A stretch of DNA of 64,000 nucleotides from Phalacrocorax aristotelis (GCF_949628215.1 NC_134277.1:29215058-29279057), one strand, 5' to 3'. Shown: positions 36,417 to 51,185, numbered from the stretch's first letter. The notes: generated from the sequence alone by a model not told the origin. Program-made: numbers and translations.

Positions 36417-36844
36417 AGAAGTGCAGGGGAGTAAAAGGTGCTATGCATTTTAGTCACCTTTGGTTTTAGATGTTCAACTCCAAACACCTATGTCACTTGT
36501 CTGACTGACTAACCACAAGGGCACTTGTGGTGAAGTTGGAGGTACAAAGCAATTCTCTGCAAGTCACACTATAACCACAGGCACTCAATGTAAACAGTAA
36601 TGCTGGATACTGAGTGGGACATGATACTGCTGCTACAGCGTCTCTGTGTGAGGCAATTGTCCTATCTGCCATACGCAAGGACATTCATATGCAACTAGGA
36701 ATACTTCACCAGTTCAGAACAATTAATGGTATAATAGCTCAACACATTTATTTTTTCATAAGGCCTGCAACTTCAATTAAAGATTAAAACAGTGAAGCAG
36801 AAGTAGCAGAAAAATATATTGATTTGTCAGTAATTGATTTCTAG

Positions 36845-36885
36845 AAAAAAAAAACAACCAACAAACCAAAACCCCAACACACCCC
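36845..36885 (+). repeat. A-rich tract with CAACC pattern
   Basis: Ten A followed by a C-interrupted A-rich run (CAACCAACAAACC, then ACCCCAACACACCCC). It is G-free over about 40 bases. Confidence 0.7.
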
Positions 36886-39800
36886 ATGAATTCTGTTCTC
36901 ATCATGGCATCTCAGATTGATATTTTGGGCTATTGTGTGCTTTTGCAACTAACTCATCTGTAATAAAACATCCAGAGCAGAGAAATATGACTCAGAACAG
37001 GATTTAAAAGCACCAAACAAAACTGAACTCCTCACGGTACCTTAGAAAGCGATTCCTAAATCATTGTCATTGATAAAGGCCTAGCAGAAGAATGGTGAGG
37101 AAGCCCCCTTCTTGGTATTAGCAGAGTTGTGCCATAATCTTTAGATGCCGAAGGGTTTTGCTGCATCTGACCTAGCTTGAAATGCTGGGCTGAGCTCTCT
37201 GCAAATCTTTGCACATTACTTATGTGCTTAATATATTATTTTGAAGATAATAGCAGATAAACCAAAGGCTCTTCACACATGTCTATTGTATCGTTAGAAA
37301 TAAATCCAGGCTAAGTTTTAGCGTTAATTATTAAATTGTTCACTACTATGATGAAGAAGAATTGCTTGATGTAACTTTTTTCTGTTATGGAAACCCTGCT
37401 AGTGCCAGTCAAGCACAACACCAGAGCATGTGCTGAACTCTGAATATGCAACACAGGCTGCAGTGAGAATCTTTACATGTTTAAACATTTGCTTCCATCC
37501 TCTGCTGGACTAAGGTATGTGTCCTGCAAGAGCATCTCTGAGTACTGTAAAAATGGACTTAAGGATAAATTCTTGTACTACCAGTGAATTAATATTAAAA
37601 TGAATTAAAATTTTCTATCTGAAAGATTACGTTGTAATACATTTCTTAATATAATACTGCCTCATTTTTTCTCTGCTGTGAATTAAAAAGTAAACACCTG
37701 AGCAGTGCCGAAGTTCACATGACCAACCACTGCCTGAATTGTGTACAGCTCTTGAGGCAATAGCCTGAGGATTTCGACTAGAAAATAGAACTAACAAAGA
37801 TAACTATTATTTTATATTGTGTCTTACATCTTTGTTACCTAGCTTACTGATGTGTATCTGATCAATGAGGGATAATGATGATCTTGTATGGTACAGAAGC
37901 TGAGGATCTTTGTCCTTTAGGAAGGCCCACAGAAGATGTAGGTACTATCCAAAGCAAGGTTTAAGTAGGGTAAAAGAATGGTAAGGGGTCAGCTTTCTAG
38001 CTAGTTTTCACTTATAGTGGATACTGAGAAATAATTCAGCCCTCAGGTTCTTGGAAGTAAATACTTATCTGGTATCAGTAAAACCAGCTGTAATACAGTT
38101 TTAGTGTGAAGTCTATTGTAAATTTTAAGCTATTGAAATAGCAGAGAAAATGGTGGAATGACTTCATGTTACACATTGGTGAAAGTGAGAGGTCTATTTC
38201 ACTTGCTTTTTGGTCAGAGTTCTGTTTAGCTATTGGTTTTCTAATGTAAACTGTGGTGCACATTACAAAATAACCCTGTTCAGTGCGAGTGTGAGTAAAG
38301 ATCAATGTTTCTTTGGATCAAAATTAAGTGTAAAGAGCACACATATGAATACATATAAATATATGCATGGGTATAAGTGACAATTAACTTGGTCTGCTTT
38401 TGTGAAAGTCTATACCAGGAGAGGATTCTTAGCATTGCCTGTCTTTGAAAGACCCTTCAGGTTAGGGCTTGGACAGCTGAGGTGTGGCTCCCCATGAAAC
38501 TCTGTATTTCAAAATATTACAGGATGTGCTAAGGACAAGGTCCTTTGTGACAAGTGCCATACTTGCCTTCCAGATGAACCAAGAACACAGAAAAGCACTC
38601 AGGGTGCTGTTCCTTGAAGCAGGGTTGTCAGAATTCATTCTTTGTGAAGAGAGCAAAGTGTGGAGTGAGGTGAATGAAGGACTTTTGTCTTGGACAACAA
38701 TAAAGGTTTTTGGAGGCATAAAAATGCTGTGACTTGTTGACATGTAGCTCATTTTCTGCCTATGCAACTTTGGAAAAGAACCTTCGCTTCTGTAGTCTCT
38801 GTTCTCCTACTGCCTTCCTACCTCTTTATGTGGACCCAAGAAAGTTGCTTCCAATGTTGTGGGCTCTGTCCTGTGTGCTGTATTTTTAAATCTTGGTGAA
38901 CTCTGATGGCTTGGGATTTTCTCACTGGGGGAGGACTGCTCCAGTACATCACAGTGTGAGTTATTCCCAGGAAAATGATGTAAGCAGGTCATAGTACCTG
39001 CTGGAGTGCTCTGGCCCGGGTGCTTGGGAAAACAGTTGCTTGTTTGTTACCTGGCCCTCTTGGGCTGCCAGGTACAATGTACACATATGTCTGATGAAAG
39101 GCTTATAGCCTATAGCCAAGTCCAGTTTCTGGTCCCCTTTTCCTTTGGCTATAAGCAAATCAAATGGTGATTCTTGGGCAGGGCCTGTTAAGCTGTGTGG
39201 TTGGCCCCATGATGCAGTTGTCAAAGGCATGGAAAACTCTAGGCAGGGACTTGTGGGAGGACAGCTGAAGACCTGATGGCATGTCAGGACGTGTGTAGTG
39301 TGAGCTCACACAAGGTGAACAGGAATGTGAATAGCTGCCTATGGTGCTGTGGTATGGGTTGCCCTTGGTGGGAGAAACCTGAGTGAGTGATGTAAATGAC
39401 ATCGTGATATTCCCTTCCAAGGCCATGGGCTACTGATTTTAGTGGATTTTGTACTGCATGACAGCCAGGGTGTAACTACAGAACGTGAAGGTAATTACAT
39501 AAAGGTAATTCATTTGCATGTGGTCCCATCGGCTGGAGGAATTTAATGCCCTTTGGAAAGCACATCTCATTATACTACTTTTAACAGGAGGTACATCAAT
39601 ACACTAACCCTTATCTGTGAAATGTTTCTGTGGTTTTTGCTCAGGATTTGGCCTTTAATTCATGGAAGTCCAATTCATTAGATAATAAATAACAACAAAA
39701 TCTCTATTTTTCAGTAATCATCATTTCACAATACCTACACTTTTAGCGGAACTCATATTCTACATTTCTACATTTTGAAAGGCTGAAAGGCCCCCATCTC

Positions 39801-42387
39801 ACTTTTTGAAAGTCAAAGGGAGATTGCCACTAGGCAGTAAGCATGATAGATGCATAATTTGCTGTTACATGCATTTTCTATCTGATCTATTTTTCTCTCT
39901 GCTATTTAAAAAGTAAATGAATGGGGAGATCAGAACTACAAAGGAGTTAACACACCAGTCTAGGGTAAACCTTTATCTGCCTACCAGGCTGCCATGGCTC
40001 ACAATAAAGTGAAGCTTCTCTTCTTATGCAAAAATTTTAAAAATTTGGAAGCCTTTGTAGGCCAAGCTGTACAGGGATGCAAGTATTGCCAGGCACAAAT
40101 CTTAATTTCAATCATGTGCAAGGCCTACAGTGTTAAAATTCATAAGGAGTTTATGAATAGGAATCAAGAGGAAATTACCTACTTCTTATCAACACAATTT
40201 CCTCCATCTGCCAAGAGGGTTGGGTGAGAATATTTGGTATCTTTATTATTAAAATGTCAAGTTAATTCTTTTGTAGACTTTTGGACTGTGTGTGTTGTGT
40301 TACAGCACAAAAAGTGGATGTCCTCTGTGCACCGGGAACATGAAGTCTATTACATTTTTTAACACTACTGTGGTGTGGTGTCTGAAACAGAAATAACCAG
40401 AATTCTTGGCTTCCTGCATATAGAAGGATTGCTCAGCTGTCCCTAGTCCTGTGGAGGAGGATCAGGGAGTGAAGTACAAGGTTTGCAAAGGAGAGATTTG
40501 TAGAACCCTATGATTGCCTACCTATAAACGCTGGCTACTCTATAATGGAAAAAGGAGACGATGGGCCCTGGACTCTCTCTGTCCCCTGCAGAGATCACTG
40601 AGACAGGTTGGTAACTAGGCCTGATTTGCCTTCAACTGTCATTTTAGAAGGGTGCGACATGTGTAGAGTAACTCATGACTTACACCAGTGGAAAGCAAAA
40701 GAGATTTTGGCCTCTTATGCCTTCTTGAGATCATGTATGCTCAGGAGTTTTGCACCACTTCTTGCCAAGGCTGGTATATTTAGGACACCAATAAGCCCAT
40801 TCATGATTTTTATGAAATAGATGTAGCTTTGGTTTTCTGTACCTTAAATTGCCTGAGGTGAGGCAATGGGCAGTGTTTCCCAGGAAGAGTATGTTCTGGC
40901 TCGAGGAGACCTCTGAGCCACAAACGGTTAGATATTCTGGTGAAATGTCATTACAGACTTGCCTTATTCTCATACTCTTCCCTAAGCACCTTTTGTTTGC
41001 TGCTGTCGAAAGTAGACCCTTGGTCTCACCTGTCTGCTTGTTCTTGTGTACTTATGTCAGTGGTGGTGAATTTGCTTCACATAATAGTCTCCTCTGACTG
41101 GTGGAGGAAGGAAAATGGTTTTCTGTGCCACATCCTGAGATAGAGTACAGCTACAGAGTCTGAGTCTTCTGACGTCTGCATCCATCCCTTGAAGCAGTAA
41201 CAAATATCTGAGCTGCTGCAAGCTAAGTATGATCAACTCTCTGCAGACAATTCTCTTTTCTACAGCTAAAATATGCTCATGCAGGTGGATAATCTAATGC
41301 AATTTGACTATATTTTCCAACTTAAAGGGAGCAGGTGTCTTATCTAAGAGACATCTGCCTCTACTCCTAAGATTGAATATTCTTGTTCAGCTGATAGAAA
41401 ATAAAATTGGCAAGCTCTAAAAAATTAACATTTTTCTATGACAAACTTGAGCTTGAGATTGGCCACCTGAAAAAGGAGAAGCTCATTGGGACTTAATTTT
41501 CATTTACCTTGCTCTTTTGCTGTTCAGTCAGCTTCCTTTCCATAAAAAATTTTTAAAAATGTGTATTGCTGAATATTCACTGACTCACAAATTAAAATGA
41601 TGTACTTTTGTTTTCATATTGCTTCTAGTTCTGATATGATATGTTGTTCATCTAGCAGATCTGCACTGTATTTACAACTTCTGTGGGTTTCTAAAATCAC
41701 TGTGGGAATTCTGAGATACACAAAGTTCCATTAAAAAGAAATATTTCATAAAATAGTTTCTGTATTTCAGAGCTTAAATTGAAGTTTCAGCCGACTTTCT
41801 CTGTAAAGAATTTCCAGCGTGTAACTGTACTCATGACTTTTCCTGTTTTCATGTTCAGAGGATGACATATAAAGGAAATTCAAACTAGAAAATATACCTA
41901 TCTAAAAAAAATTAAAATTAATTTTTCCATACAGTGCATTACATGTTTCTTTGAAATATGTTTTTAATTACATTAAAATAGATGGATCTGATTTTCTACA
42001 GTTTAACACCAATGCTGACTTAGCCCTTTGTTGACCAGAACAATGATGGGAAAAACACCAATGTATTACACTTACTTTGTATGAACATAAATGACTATCC
42101 AAAGCCCAGAATGATAAATCAAGGTCAGTGCTTATCTTGCAAATAGAAGACTAAGGAACAGCTGGTCACCATGACTGAGCCTAAAATGAGATTCCTCAGT
42201 CTGTGTTTAAACAGTTCAAGATGTAAGAGGTAGTGAGAATCCAGTATCTCCTATTTTCTACAGTAGATACTTATGGGTGTTTAGTGCTTTTGAAATTAAA
42301 ATCATTTATCTGAGTACGTTTTAAAATCTAGGACTCTCTAGGGACCTCTAACTTTATACTCCATTTTGGTATTTTAGTACTCCTTGC

Positions 42388-42414
42388 AAAAAAAAAAAAA
42401 CCAACCCAACCAAA
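42388..42414 (+). repeat. A-rich tract with CCAACC pattern
   Basis: Thirteen A followed by CCAACCCAACCAAA. It has the same strand and pattern as the other A-rich tracts of this intron. Confidence 0.7.
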
Positions 42415-45400
42415 TGAAAGATAGCCCTAGAGTCTATTTTTTGATTTAAAATAATGTTGCTTTTCATAGTATGGAATTCAAGCTGTTTCTGTATACTGTC
42501 ATTTTTGAACTCATCAAGAACACAAAAACTTTAGGTTTTGGGAATGATCTGTCTGCATATGGATATGGCACTTCTGCATGCAGCATATATTTGCATTTCT
42601 ATGCATTTAAAGGTCTGTACTGGAAATGGTGTTGAAAATAATAAAGACAAGGAACAGAACCACTGTAAAAGTGAACAGAATAAAATTTTTGGAAGTTATG
42701 ATTTTTGCAGTATTCACAATTTATTAACATAAGTATCAGTTGCAGCTATTTGGTCCATTTTTCTTCCTTCACTTCTACTCATAGAGAACTTTAAAAACAT
42801 GAACAGCGTATCTGTAAAATACTCAAGATATCAGGACATGTTGAGTGATCACAGTATTCATGTGCACAAAAGTATAGAGATGAAAACAGAACTATACTAA
42901 TGTGTGTGAGAAACTGATGCAGTAAATTCACTTCAGGTTGAAGAATTTCTGCATTTTCAACGTTAGATCCCTCAGTAAATGTTGCTCCCCTTTCATTGTC
43001 CCAGGTGAAGAAACTGAAGTGGAAAAGAATTTTCTCCCCTCTCCATTTTATGTATGTAAATGAAATAGTATGAGAAGTGAAATATTGATTTTTGTTATGC
43101 GTATAAATTATATTTTCACAAATTAAAGTAAAAACTCTTCATGAAAATTATTGAAGATGTGACAAACCTATATATACTCCATTGATTTAACTCTGTTGGG
43201 GTGAATCACAGATCTTGAGTAATAAAACACAGAATTAACTAGATTGTTCGATAGTGTAACTTTGTCTTTATCACCACTGACAACAAATCACAGCCCTGGT
43301 GTTTTCATAGGGTGTTGGAAACAGCTGTGAATTTTGGGGGCAGACCTAGCCATTTCTTGTTGTTCACGATGAGAAGACCAGTTCTTGTTGCAGCAGTAGG
43401 AAAGGACATGGAAGTGTAATTTTGGGTGATCAATGGGTTTATGAACGGGATTGTTTATAGTGAGGAAGAGCTCTGGAAGGGAAGAACAAGTGATTTTTAC
43501 TTGAATGTGTGGCATCCAGCTGTACATTCTAGACATCTACAGTGAATGTGACAGACTGTTTTGAAGAGTGTCTTATGGTGAGCATTGCATCAGAGACTTT
43601 CACATATCTTTGTGCTGACCTGGTTGCTGAGTGAATTGATACAACGATGTGCCAAGGAGGAGCAGAAAATATATGCAGCAAAGGACAAAGCTATTCACTG
43701 AACAGGGCAAATGGTCTGAAGTGTTCATGGAAATATATGTCATGATTTCCTACTCGTATAGGCTATATCAAATCTGTGGAACCTAAGAATTACTCCCTAG
43801 CTTCTGGACTCCTGTGCGTGATCTGGTCATTTCCTTAACTGTCTTGCACCAGTTTTATTCTTCTTCTCTATTCCTATGCTTTCACTTTTTTAGGAGAAAG
43901 CGCACATGAGCTTTGGGGGAACTTTAATCAGCTTTGGGTGGGTCTCCAACTGACTAATTGTGAACAGAGAGACTATAAGCTGAATCCTGGAGTGCATTCA
44001 TTGCAGTCTATGTATAGTCTTTGGGTGGAAGCCATTGCTTTTCAGCTGTGTCACCGGGATGAGCAACACGAGGAAAGGGAGATTGTTTTAAAGCACTTCT
44101 AATCTCCTGTAGTTTTGGACATTGCATGTTCCCTTGACTTCCTTGTCCATCTCCACAAGGTCCCCAAAAGCCATTTTTTAGTTTAGGGGTTACTTTTTAC
44201 CCTGGTCTTTGTCCCATTCATTTTCTTTACTCAGATTATGAGGGTAGGCTAGATCCTTTCCTTTGTATTTCTGGAAGTTCCCCATTTTGAGCAGTTGCTA
44301 CAGGAGAAGACTGTGTTGTCTTTAGGCGTGCTTTGAACAGAGTTTGGCACACCATCAGTGCAAGTACAACTAAGGATTGGGGCCATATGCTAACTGTCAG
44401 GCATGATTATTTTTCAGAACTATACCCACAGAAGTGAATCCTTTGATCATATCCCAAAGGCAAGAGCAAGAGGTTCTCTCTGGTCATATTAATGTCATGC
44501 TGGTTTTCATTTATTTTTAAACCAAGTTTTTTTCCTTACTATGGTGAAAATCCTCATAAATAAATCATGGAGCATTAAACGACTCAGTACGCACTTGCTA
44601 TCGAAAGTATTTGCCTTTTAATTTTAGAATGCATTAAAACTTATTTTAGATTACTCTGTGCTGGTATTATATCAAGTGTTCAGTGTTCAACAGCTGTGGC
44701 ATTTCTTCTGGTTGCTTGTCTCTGCTGAGGAGATGCCTGAAACAACACCTTCCTGGAGAATTAATTTCCATAAAGAAGGTTGCTTATTCATGAATACCTT
44801 CTTCTAGGTCATGGTGTAACTCATCAGTAGATCAGAGGGGGAGAGTTTGTACTTTAGCTACCTGAAGTGCTGTTGACACAAAGATAGAAGGTGTCTAGTT
44901 TTGGGTATTACACTGTAAGCCCCCCATGACTGAGAAGTTTCTGCTTTAAAAGTTTCTCTTGTGACAGATACAGAAGGAAAATACTTCTATCAGGGAAAAC
45001 ATAGTGCCATATTTAACATTAACACATGTCCTGTGATTGCCCCAAAGTCAATGTCACTAGCAATTTTGGATTAAAATTATGAAGTTATGAGTAATAGAAA
45101 CCCAGTTAGTGTGCTTTCTTCATGTCAAATCTGGAAATATGGGAGAACTCTCCATCTACTAACATAAAGTCTTTTCTATCCTTGGAAGAGAAAAGAGAAA
45201 TAAATAGTCTGAAGGTACTCATGAGTAAATAATATACCTATATGGCTGCTGAGAAAAATAAACTCTTGGTGTCTGTATTTTGAAATGGTTGCCAGCAAGT
45301 TAGTTGGAGCAAGTTCAAAATCTATATGCAGATGTTGTGACTGTCTACCTAGATTTGTTAGATAAGTACAGCTGGATTAAATGTTTTCCATGTAATTCAG

Positions 45401-45793
45401 ATGGGTGTGTCACCAAGAAGGCTTCCAGAAGATGATGAAACTCTGGGGTGGAATGATGAGTGTCACAGCAAGGTAGGCTAGATCACAGGTGTTGAGGTTT
45501 TTGGTTTTTGGGCTGGGTAAGAAAGGTTTAAAACAATCACGTCACCAGAAATGGTGCTTCCACATGAATGTGTCCCATCAAGTACAGAGGGAGATGGAAA
45601 ATTTAGTCTTGCAAATATCTATATGTTCCTGCACACACAGAAGTGCTACCAAAATCAATGGCATAGGATATAGAAGGTGTATACTCATGAATTTCTGTGA
45701 AATAAACCAACCATGATGGGTAGCGTGAGCCTCTTACAGATTAGAAATCAGTAAGACAACAATGTGTTACTGCTATGGTTTTGTATTTCTCTC

Positions 45794-45809
45794 TTTTTTT
45801 TTTTTTTTT
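45794..45809. repeat. Poly-T tract at the start of a T-rich region
   Basis: Sixteen T open a pyrimidine-rich stretch of about 350 bases (to about 46140). This stretch produces the hydrophobic-looking frames on the + strand. Confidence 0.85.
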
Positions 45810-48163
45810 GTTTCACCCATTTTAATTTGGAATTTGACTATTCTTTCCAAGGACTTTTACCAGTGTTTAATATTCTGTCAGGCTAATTTATCTTATTTCT
45901 TTCTTCTCCAATCTAATTTTCTTCCTCTAAAACGCTTTCCAAGACTTTTTCTTCTCATTTACCTTTTTTTAATACCATTTCTCTCTTCAAGGTTTATTTT
46001 TGTGCTCTTTTTTCCTAGTGTTCCTTTTTCACATCTATGTATTTTTCTTGTTTTTCTGCTACTGTTTAACTCTTTCCAGTCTATTTCTTTTACTCCCACA
46101 TTCTCAGTCTTATGCCATTCTATTGTCTATGGCTTTTGTTCCAGGTTTCATTACAGGTATATGGGAAATTGCAGAAAAGCAACGTATAGCAAACACTGAA
46201 CACAACTAAACATATTTTTTTATGGAAGTCCATAAGTTTCAAGAGTACAAGTAATGGATTTCTTATATTGCAGTGATGAGAAAAGAAATACAGATAGGCA
46301 TGCTTTGGAATTTTTATTCTGTTTAACAAAATAAGTTTTTCATCATTTATAGCTGTTAGTCCATAGAAAGTGTAGTAATTGTGTACTAAAGCATCTAATA
46401 AATAAGATTAGCTTGAGCCAATTGTTTAGGTTTACAAATTGCATCAACATAAAGGAGAGTGAGGCATTTTTCAAGCTTAAGGAAGAATTGCTGATGAAAG
46501 CCCTTTAACGAGGTTTGAAATATATATGCTTCTGATTTGCTTTACTCTTGTGCATTTTTTGCAAGGCTGGTTAGGTGTGAACTACATCATTAGTCTTTAA
46601 GAAATGGTCAATTACTGGGAACTGCAAATTAGGTCTACCTGTCAGTGTCTCCAAAGGGAAAGCTTTGCTTGTCTGCAATATAGAAAACAAGAGGGGAAAC
46701 AAATGTCATGGGAATCTCTAAATCAGCTGTGACAACAAGCAAATCTGCCTTCAAAGAAGATCATGCCAATAGCCCTTCATGCCAGAGTGCAGAATTTAAA
46801 AGGAAAAATGGGCAGGTTCAGAAGCAGCACTGCAGGGTAAGACTTCAATATTATTAACAGGTCAAAGGAAGCAAACTGGTAGGAAACAGATGTACTAGAC
46901 AAACTAGGAGAACAGCCTACCTCATAAACTTAAGCTGAACCACAGGTTGTATTCCTAAACTTATTTTGCCTGCTGTTTCACTAGCCACTCTCCCAAACAA
47001 CCTTCAAAGGTTCATTGCTCTTGTCTTTCCTACACTGTTGCAGAGTGTCCCATGCAGTACGGTGACTCTGCCTGATGTTTGGTATCATCTAGAGACAGAG
47101 ACTGGAGGCACTAGGAAAATCCTAGGGTCTTCTTGCATTTTGGCGACTTAAAATATTCTAACAACAGAACATATCTGCATGGAGTAGGAAATATCATGGT
47201 TTTGTCTCCTAGAATTTTGGCTAAAGCAGCTAGATTAATCCAAATAATTGTGTCTATTTCAGTGTGGGAAGAATTTCCTGAGGTTTCACTGAACCTATAG
47301 GCTAAATCTCCATCAGCCACAATGAAACCTTAGACACTTGACTCACATGCACAGACATACATATAACAACCTAAATTTATCTCAATATCATTGTCATTCT
47401 GAAAGATTGGTGTGAATATTTCTTATGTCACTTAATTTGGCTGTTGCTTGTGTAGGAGGAATGCTTTTCTTGTTTTGTTACCTGTTGGTGGTTTCCTCTG
47501 AGCTTTCAGGCAAGGTGAACAACTGGGGAGGTTTGCCTTGGGTGTGACCTCACACCAGAAGAAGTGATGCAATATTTCATGTCCACCTTGCTATTGCAAT
47601 AAGGGAAATCAGATAAGGCCAGTTTTCCAGCTGAAGTATACTGACTTAATTAGGTTGACTGAGCAATACCACTTCATACTGGCTGAGAAATAGACGTAAG
47701 AGAATAGCAAGATCTTCAGGAAGTCTCATAATTATAGTAGTTTCAAAATTTTTAAGGACTGGGACCTGGAAGATGTTCAGCCCTTAGCCTGGAATAAATT
47801 TTGTCTTGGGAATCCTGAATTTCCTTGCTGGAAGGGTGCTGGAGTAATAGAAGATTATTTGTTTCCCCATTGAAACAAAGACACTTTTTCATGACTGTGA
47901 CTAAAAAGATGCTGTTTTTTTGAAAATCATCTTGTATTAGTCAAATATTCAGCAAATATTCATGTTCCATAATTGGAAATCATGCTGAGGGTTGTAATAA
48001 AGGATTTGTCTTATATGACTGAAAACAGGACGCGGCTTTTGTAGGGCTGTGGAGGACATCATGGCTGAGTTTAAAAAATAAAATCTTGCTATTTGACACA
48101 ATATGGTATGTTAGAAGAACAATAGATTTGCACTCCCAAAAAAACATGGGAAAGTTTCATTTC

Positions 48164-48727
48164 GGTGCTGGATGTGGTTGGGATGGAGTTAGTTTTCTTC
48201 GAAGCAGCTTGTATGGTTCTGTGTTTTAGATTTGTGATGAAAACGGTGTTGATAACAAACCAATGTTTTAGCTATTGCTGAATGGCGCTTGCATAATGTC
48301 AAGGCCATCTGTGTTTCTCAGTCTGCACCTCGGTGAGTAGGCTGGAAGTGGGAAAAAGTTTGGGAGGAGACACAGCTGGGACAGTGGAGCCTAACTGACC
48401 AAAGGGATGTTCATACCATGTAAGAGATACTCCATGCCATATAAAGTCATGCTCAGCAATAAATCTGGAGGGTAGTTTTTCCAGAGTAGTCTTTGCTCAG
48501 AGACTACCTGGACATTGGACTGCTGGTGGGAGGTGGTGAGTGATTGCTTTTGAATCACTTGATTTTTTTTTTCCTTCTTTTTTTCTTCGGTCAACAAACT
48601 GTCTTTATTGCAACCCATGAGGTTTTCTTGCTTTTTACCTTCTGATTCTGACTTCCATCCTTCTGGAGGGAGAGTGAGTGACTGACTGGGTGGGAACTTA
48701 GCTACTGGATGGGGTCAATCCACCACA
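48164..48727 (+). mobile_element. Solo LTR of an avian endogenous retrovirus, older copy
   Basis: A 564-base solo LTR is flanked by the perfect 5-bp duplication ATTTC (48159-48163 and 48728-48732). Its start (GGTGCTGG, expected TGTGCTGG) and end (CCACCACA) correspond to the ends of the LTR at 52024, read on the opposite strand. Shared internal blocks include GTGTTGATAACA, GTCAAGGCC, AACTGTCTTTAT and the GGAGGGAGAGTGAGTG-type 3' region. A 5-bp duplication is typical of ERVL-class integration. The TATA and polyadenylation motifs are degenerate, and it has a smaller middle part and more mismatches than the other copy. There is no gag, pol or env sequence, so it is a recombination product that cannot encode a virus. 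Confidence 0.85.
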
Positions 48728-51185
48728 ATTTCTCATCAGGTCATGATTGCTGATCAATATTGAGTGGGGTGTGGGTATGCTGCAGCAGATCACTTCCTTA
48801 ACCACATGTAATGCTGAAGAGAGGCACTAGGAACCTCAAATGCCAGAAAAACAAGATCCATCAGCTATAATATTTTCATTTGCCTAAAAGAGGTGTCCAG
48901 CAGGGCCCCATTGTAGAATGGTTCAATAAATGATCCACCACATAAGCCTAGCAGCATGCTGGAGAAACAGTGAAGTTGTACGCAGCAAACTGCAGGTGGA
49001 TATAGAGCCTTGCTAATGGTATCTTTTATGAAAAAAAATCTGCTTTTCCCTTTACTGTTTTGATCACTAGAATTTGCAGAGATCACTGTTATTATGGTAA
49101 TGGTAGTAGCTGCTAATTTGCAGTGGTTTCTAAAAACTGCTTTGGCACCTTAATAGGATTGAAAAGAGAAGGCATGTGAAGAGATGGTCTTTTCTTACTG
49201 ACAGCTTACAGAGTGAGGCTAGGCTTTGATTCAACAGGCAAACATAAGTAGCTGAAAAAAACACGAGACAAAAAAAGTTAATGTACTCAATAGTAATCCT
49301 TTTCCTTAGAAGAGAGAGGCTGGAAAGTTCCCTGAACAGTACCTACATACATGAAGGAATGTTTTTATGTAGGAATGTTTGGAAGTTGCTTTGTTAGAGT
49401 AGCTTGTCATATATGCGTTTCTGAAGTGTTGGGTGTCTTTTAGCTCATAATTCTAGAAGTGATCCCATGGCTGCTAACTTGCTGTAGGAATGGAGGGGCT
49501 ACACTCCATCTCAGGAAACTTAAATTTCCTAAAAAGGCATATTTGCACCACTTTTTATTGTCCTGTGACACCAATAATTTCTGTTGAATAGATATGGAAA
49601 ATGAAGCTAGAAAGCTAAATATCATGGCCAAGGTCAAACAGAAAAAAATAGTAGAGCTGGGATTTAAAACCACTTCTCTCCCAGGTGTCTTAACCACAGA
49701 TCTAAACTGCCTTTCTTTGTCTTAAAGGTAATTTATTTTGTAAGTCAAATTTGAGGTACATTACTCCTAAGATGTAGCAGGGTAATAAAAATAATTAAGC
49801 AGATGTTCGAATCACTAAATGAGTGTAATTTTTTGTTTGAAGGCTATCCCAATGTGAACTCAGATTTAAGCCTCCAGTGAAAATGTCTGATATAATGTTG
49901 GGTTTTAACATGTTACCAGAGAGAATGATATTTAGCTACCTTCAATCTATTCAGCTATTTGATTAATTGAAGGGCTCAGCAGTCAGCGGACATCTCATTA
50001 GCCAATTCACGTAGGCATGCTGTGACTATTTTGGATCACATATCCACAATTCAAAATGATGGTAAAAGTCCAATTAAAAAGTAAATGTATCTTCATACAT
50101 TGTAGCAGTGGTGTTGTCATATGGCTTGGGTTTTTCCTTTTATTTAATTCCCAATTACTCATTTTAATGATGTGCTCCTGAATGTGAGAAACTTATATTC
50201 TAGTTTTCAGCTCTGCTTAGAGGAATTGTCAGGCAACCTTTACCATACTGTTCTGCTCAGCTGCTGCAAAGTTGTGTACTTTGACTGCATGTGCAGAGGT
50301 TATTGTGCCAGATGGTGTGGTTGTTTCTGGGATGTGAATAACCACAGAGAGACCCCTAAAATATATCCCTTATGTCATAAAACATCACTTTAACTGGCTT
50401 TTCAGAAATGAGACTTATAGGTAAATTAAGGTGAAGAGAGCCAAATTATATCTAACACTGAATATCAAAAAGGTCAGCTGATACATTTCCAAAGGCAGTC
50501 AATTTATCTCCAGTATTAGACTACTTCTTAGCAAAATGCTCTTTACTGACATCAGTTTCTTCCTTTAGTCTATTGTTTAAAAGACAGAATGTTAATTTAT
50601 CCATCAAGTTAATAGTTTAAGTCTCTAAATGTGTATTTTGTTATTTCTTATACATAAAGTGGAGAATATAAAATGTATTTGCTAGTACTTCAAACTAGAT
50701 AGAATTACAGTTCTACTGAAGTAGCACAGAGCTACCACAAATGATAAGTTTAGTCTGAATTACATCAGGGCCAAAGCAAAGAATAAGGGAGCTGTAGCTG
50801 GTTTCCTATCTGCATCCTCCCCACCACTAAGAAAACAAATTAAAAATAAAGTTTTCTAATGCTTTAGCTTCTTAAACAGTGCTTGGGTTGTATGAAGCAA
50901 GTATCAGTGCCGGAACAAAGGAGTGGGCAGGAGAGGGAATTCTTTCAAATGTAATAATCAGTTCTGTTGACTGAAATCTATTATGAGTCTGACACGCCCC
51001 CACACCCTCAGTAAGGACGTGCAGAAGAGGGCATAACATACTTCCATGGCCAGTAAAGTCGTGTAGCTGGTGTAGGTTGGGGAAATTTAGCATTCTGCAA
51101 GGTCCTTTCTGCTTAATCCAAGAGCAGCATCTGAGATGACTCATCTGCAGGTGAGTTCTTGGTCATCCTGAAAAAGCCTCATGAT

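Larger units (their letters stand above)
31354..48158. other. Intronic, no gene seen
   Basis: Nearly 17 kb of AT-rich, mostly unique intron. The frames are short and unrecognised. The 145-codon frame at 45762-46199 (+) is Phe/Leu/Ser-rich because the DNA is T-rich. A POU/homeodomain-like motif group lies at 39491-39519. No exon of a known gene and no RNA gene is supported. Confidence 0.4.

Noticed and set aside
38462-39426. Cluster of short frames on both strands (82-101 codons)
   Set aside because: No recognisable motif and no consistent splice signals; overlapping opposite-strand frames suggest chance.
45762-46199. 145-codon Phe/Leu-rich frame that looks like a membrane protein
   Set aside because: It comes from a poly-T and pyrimidine-rich tract; no start context, domain or splice support.
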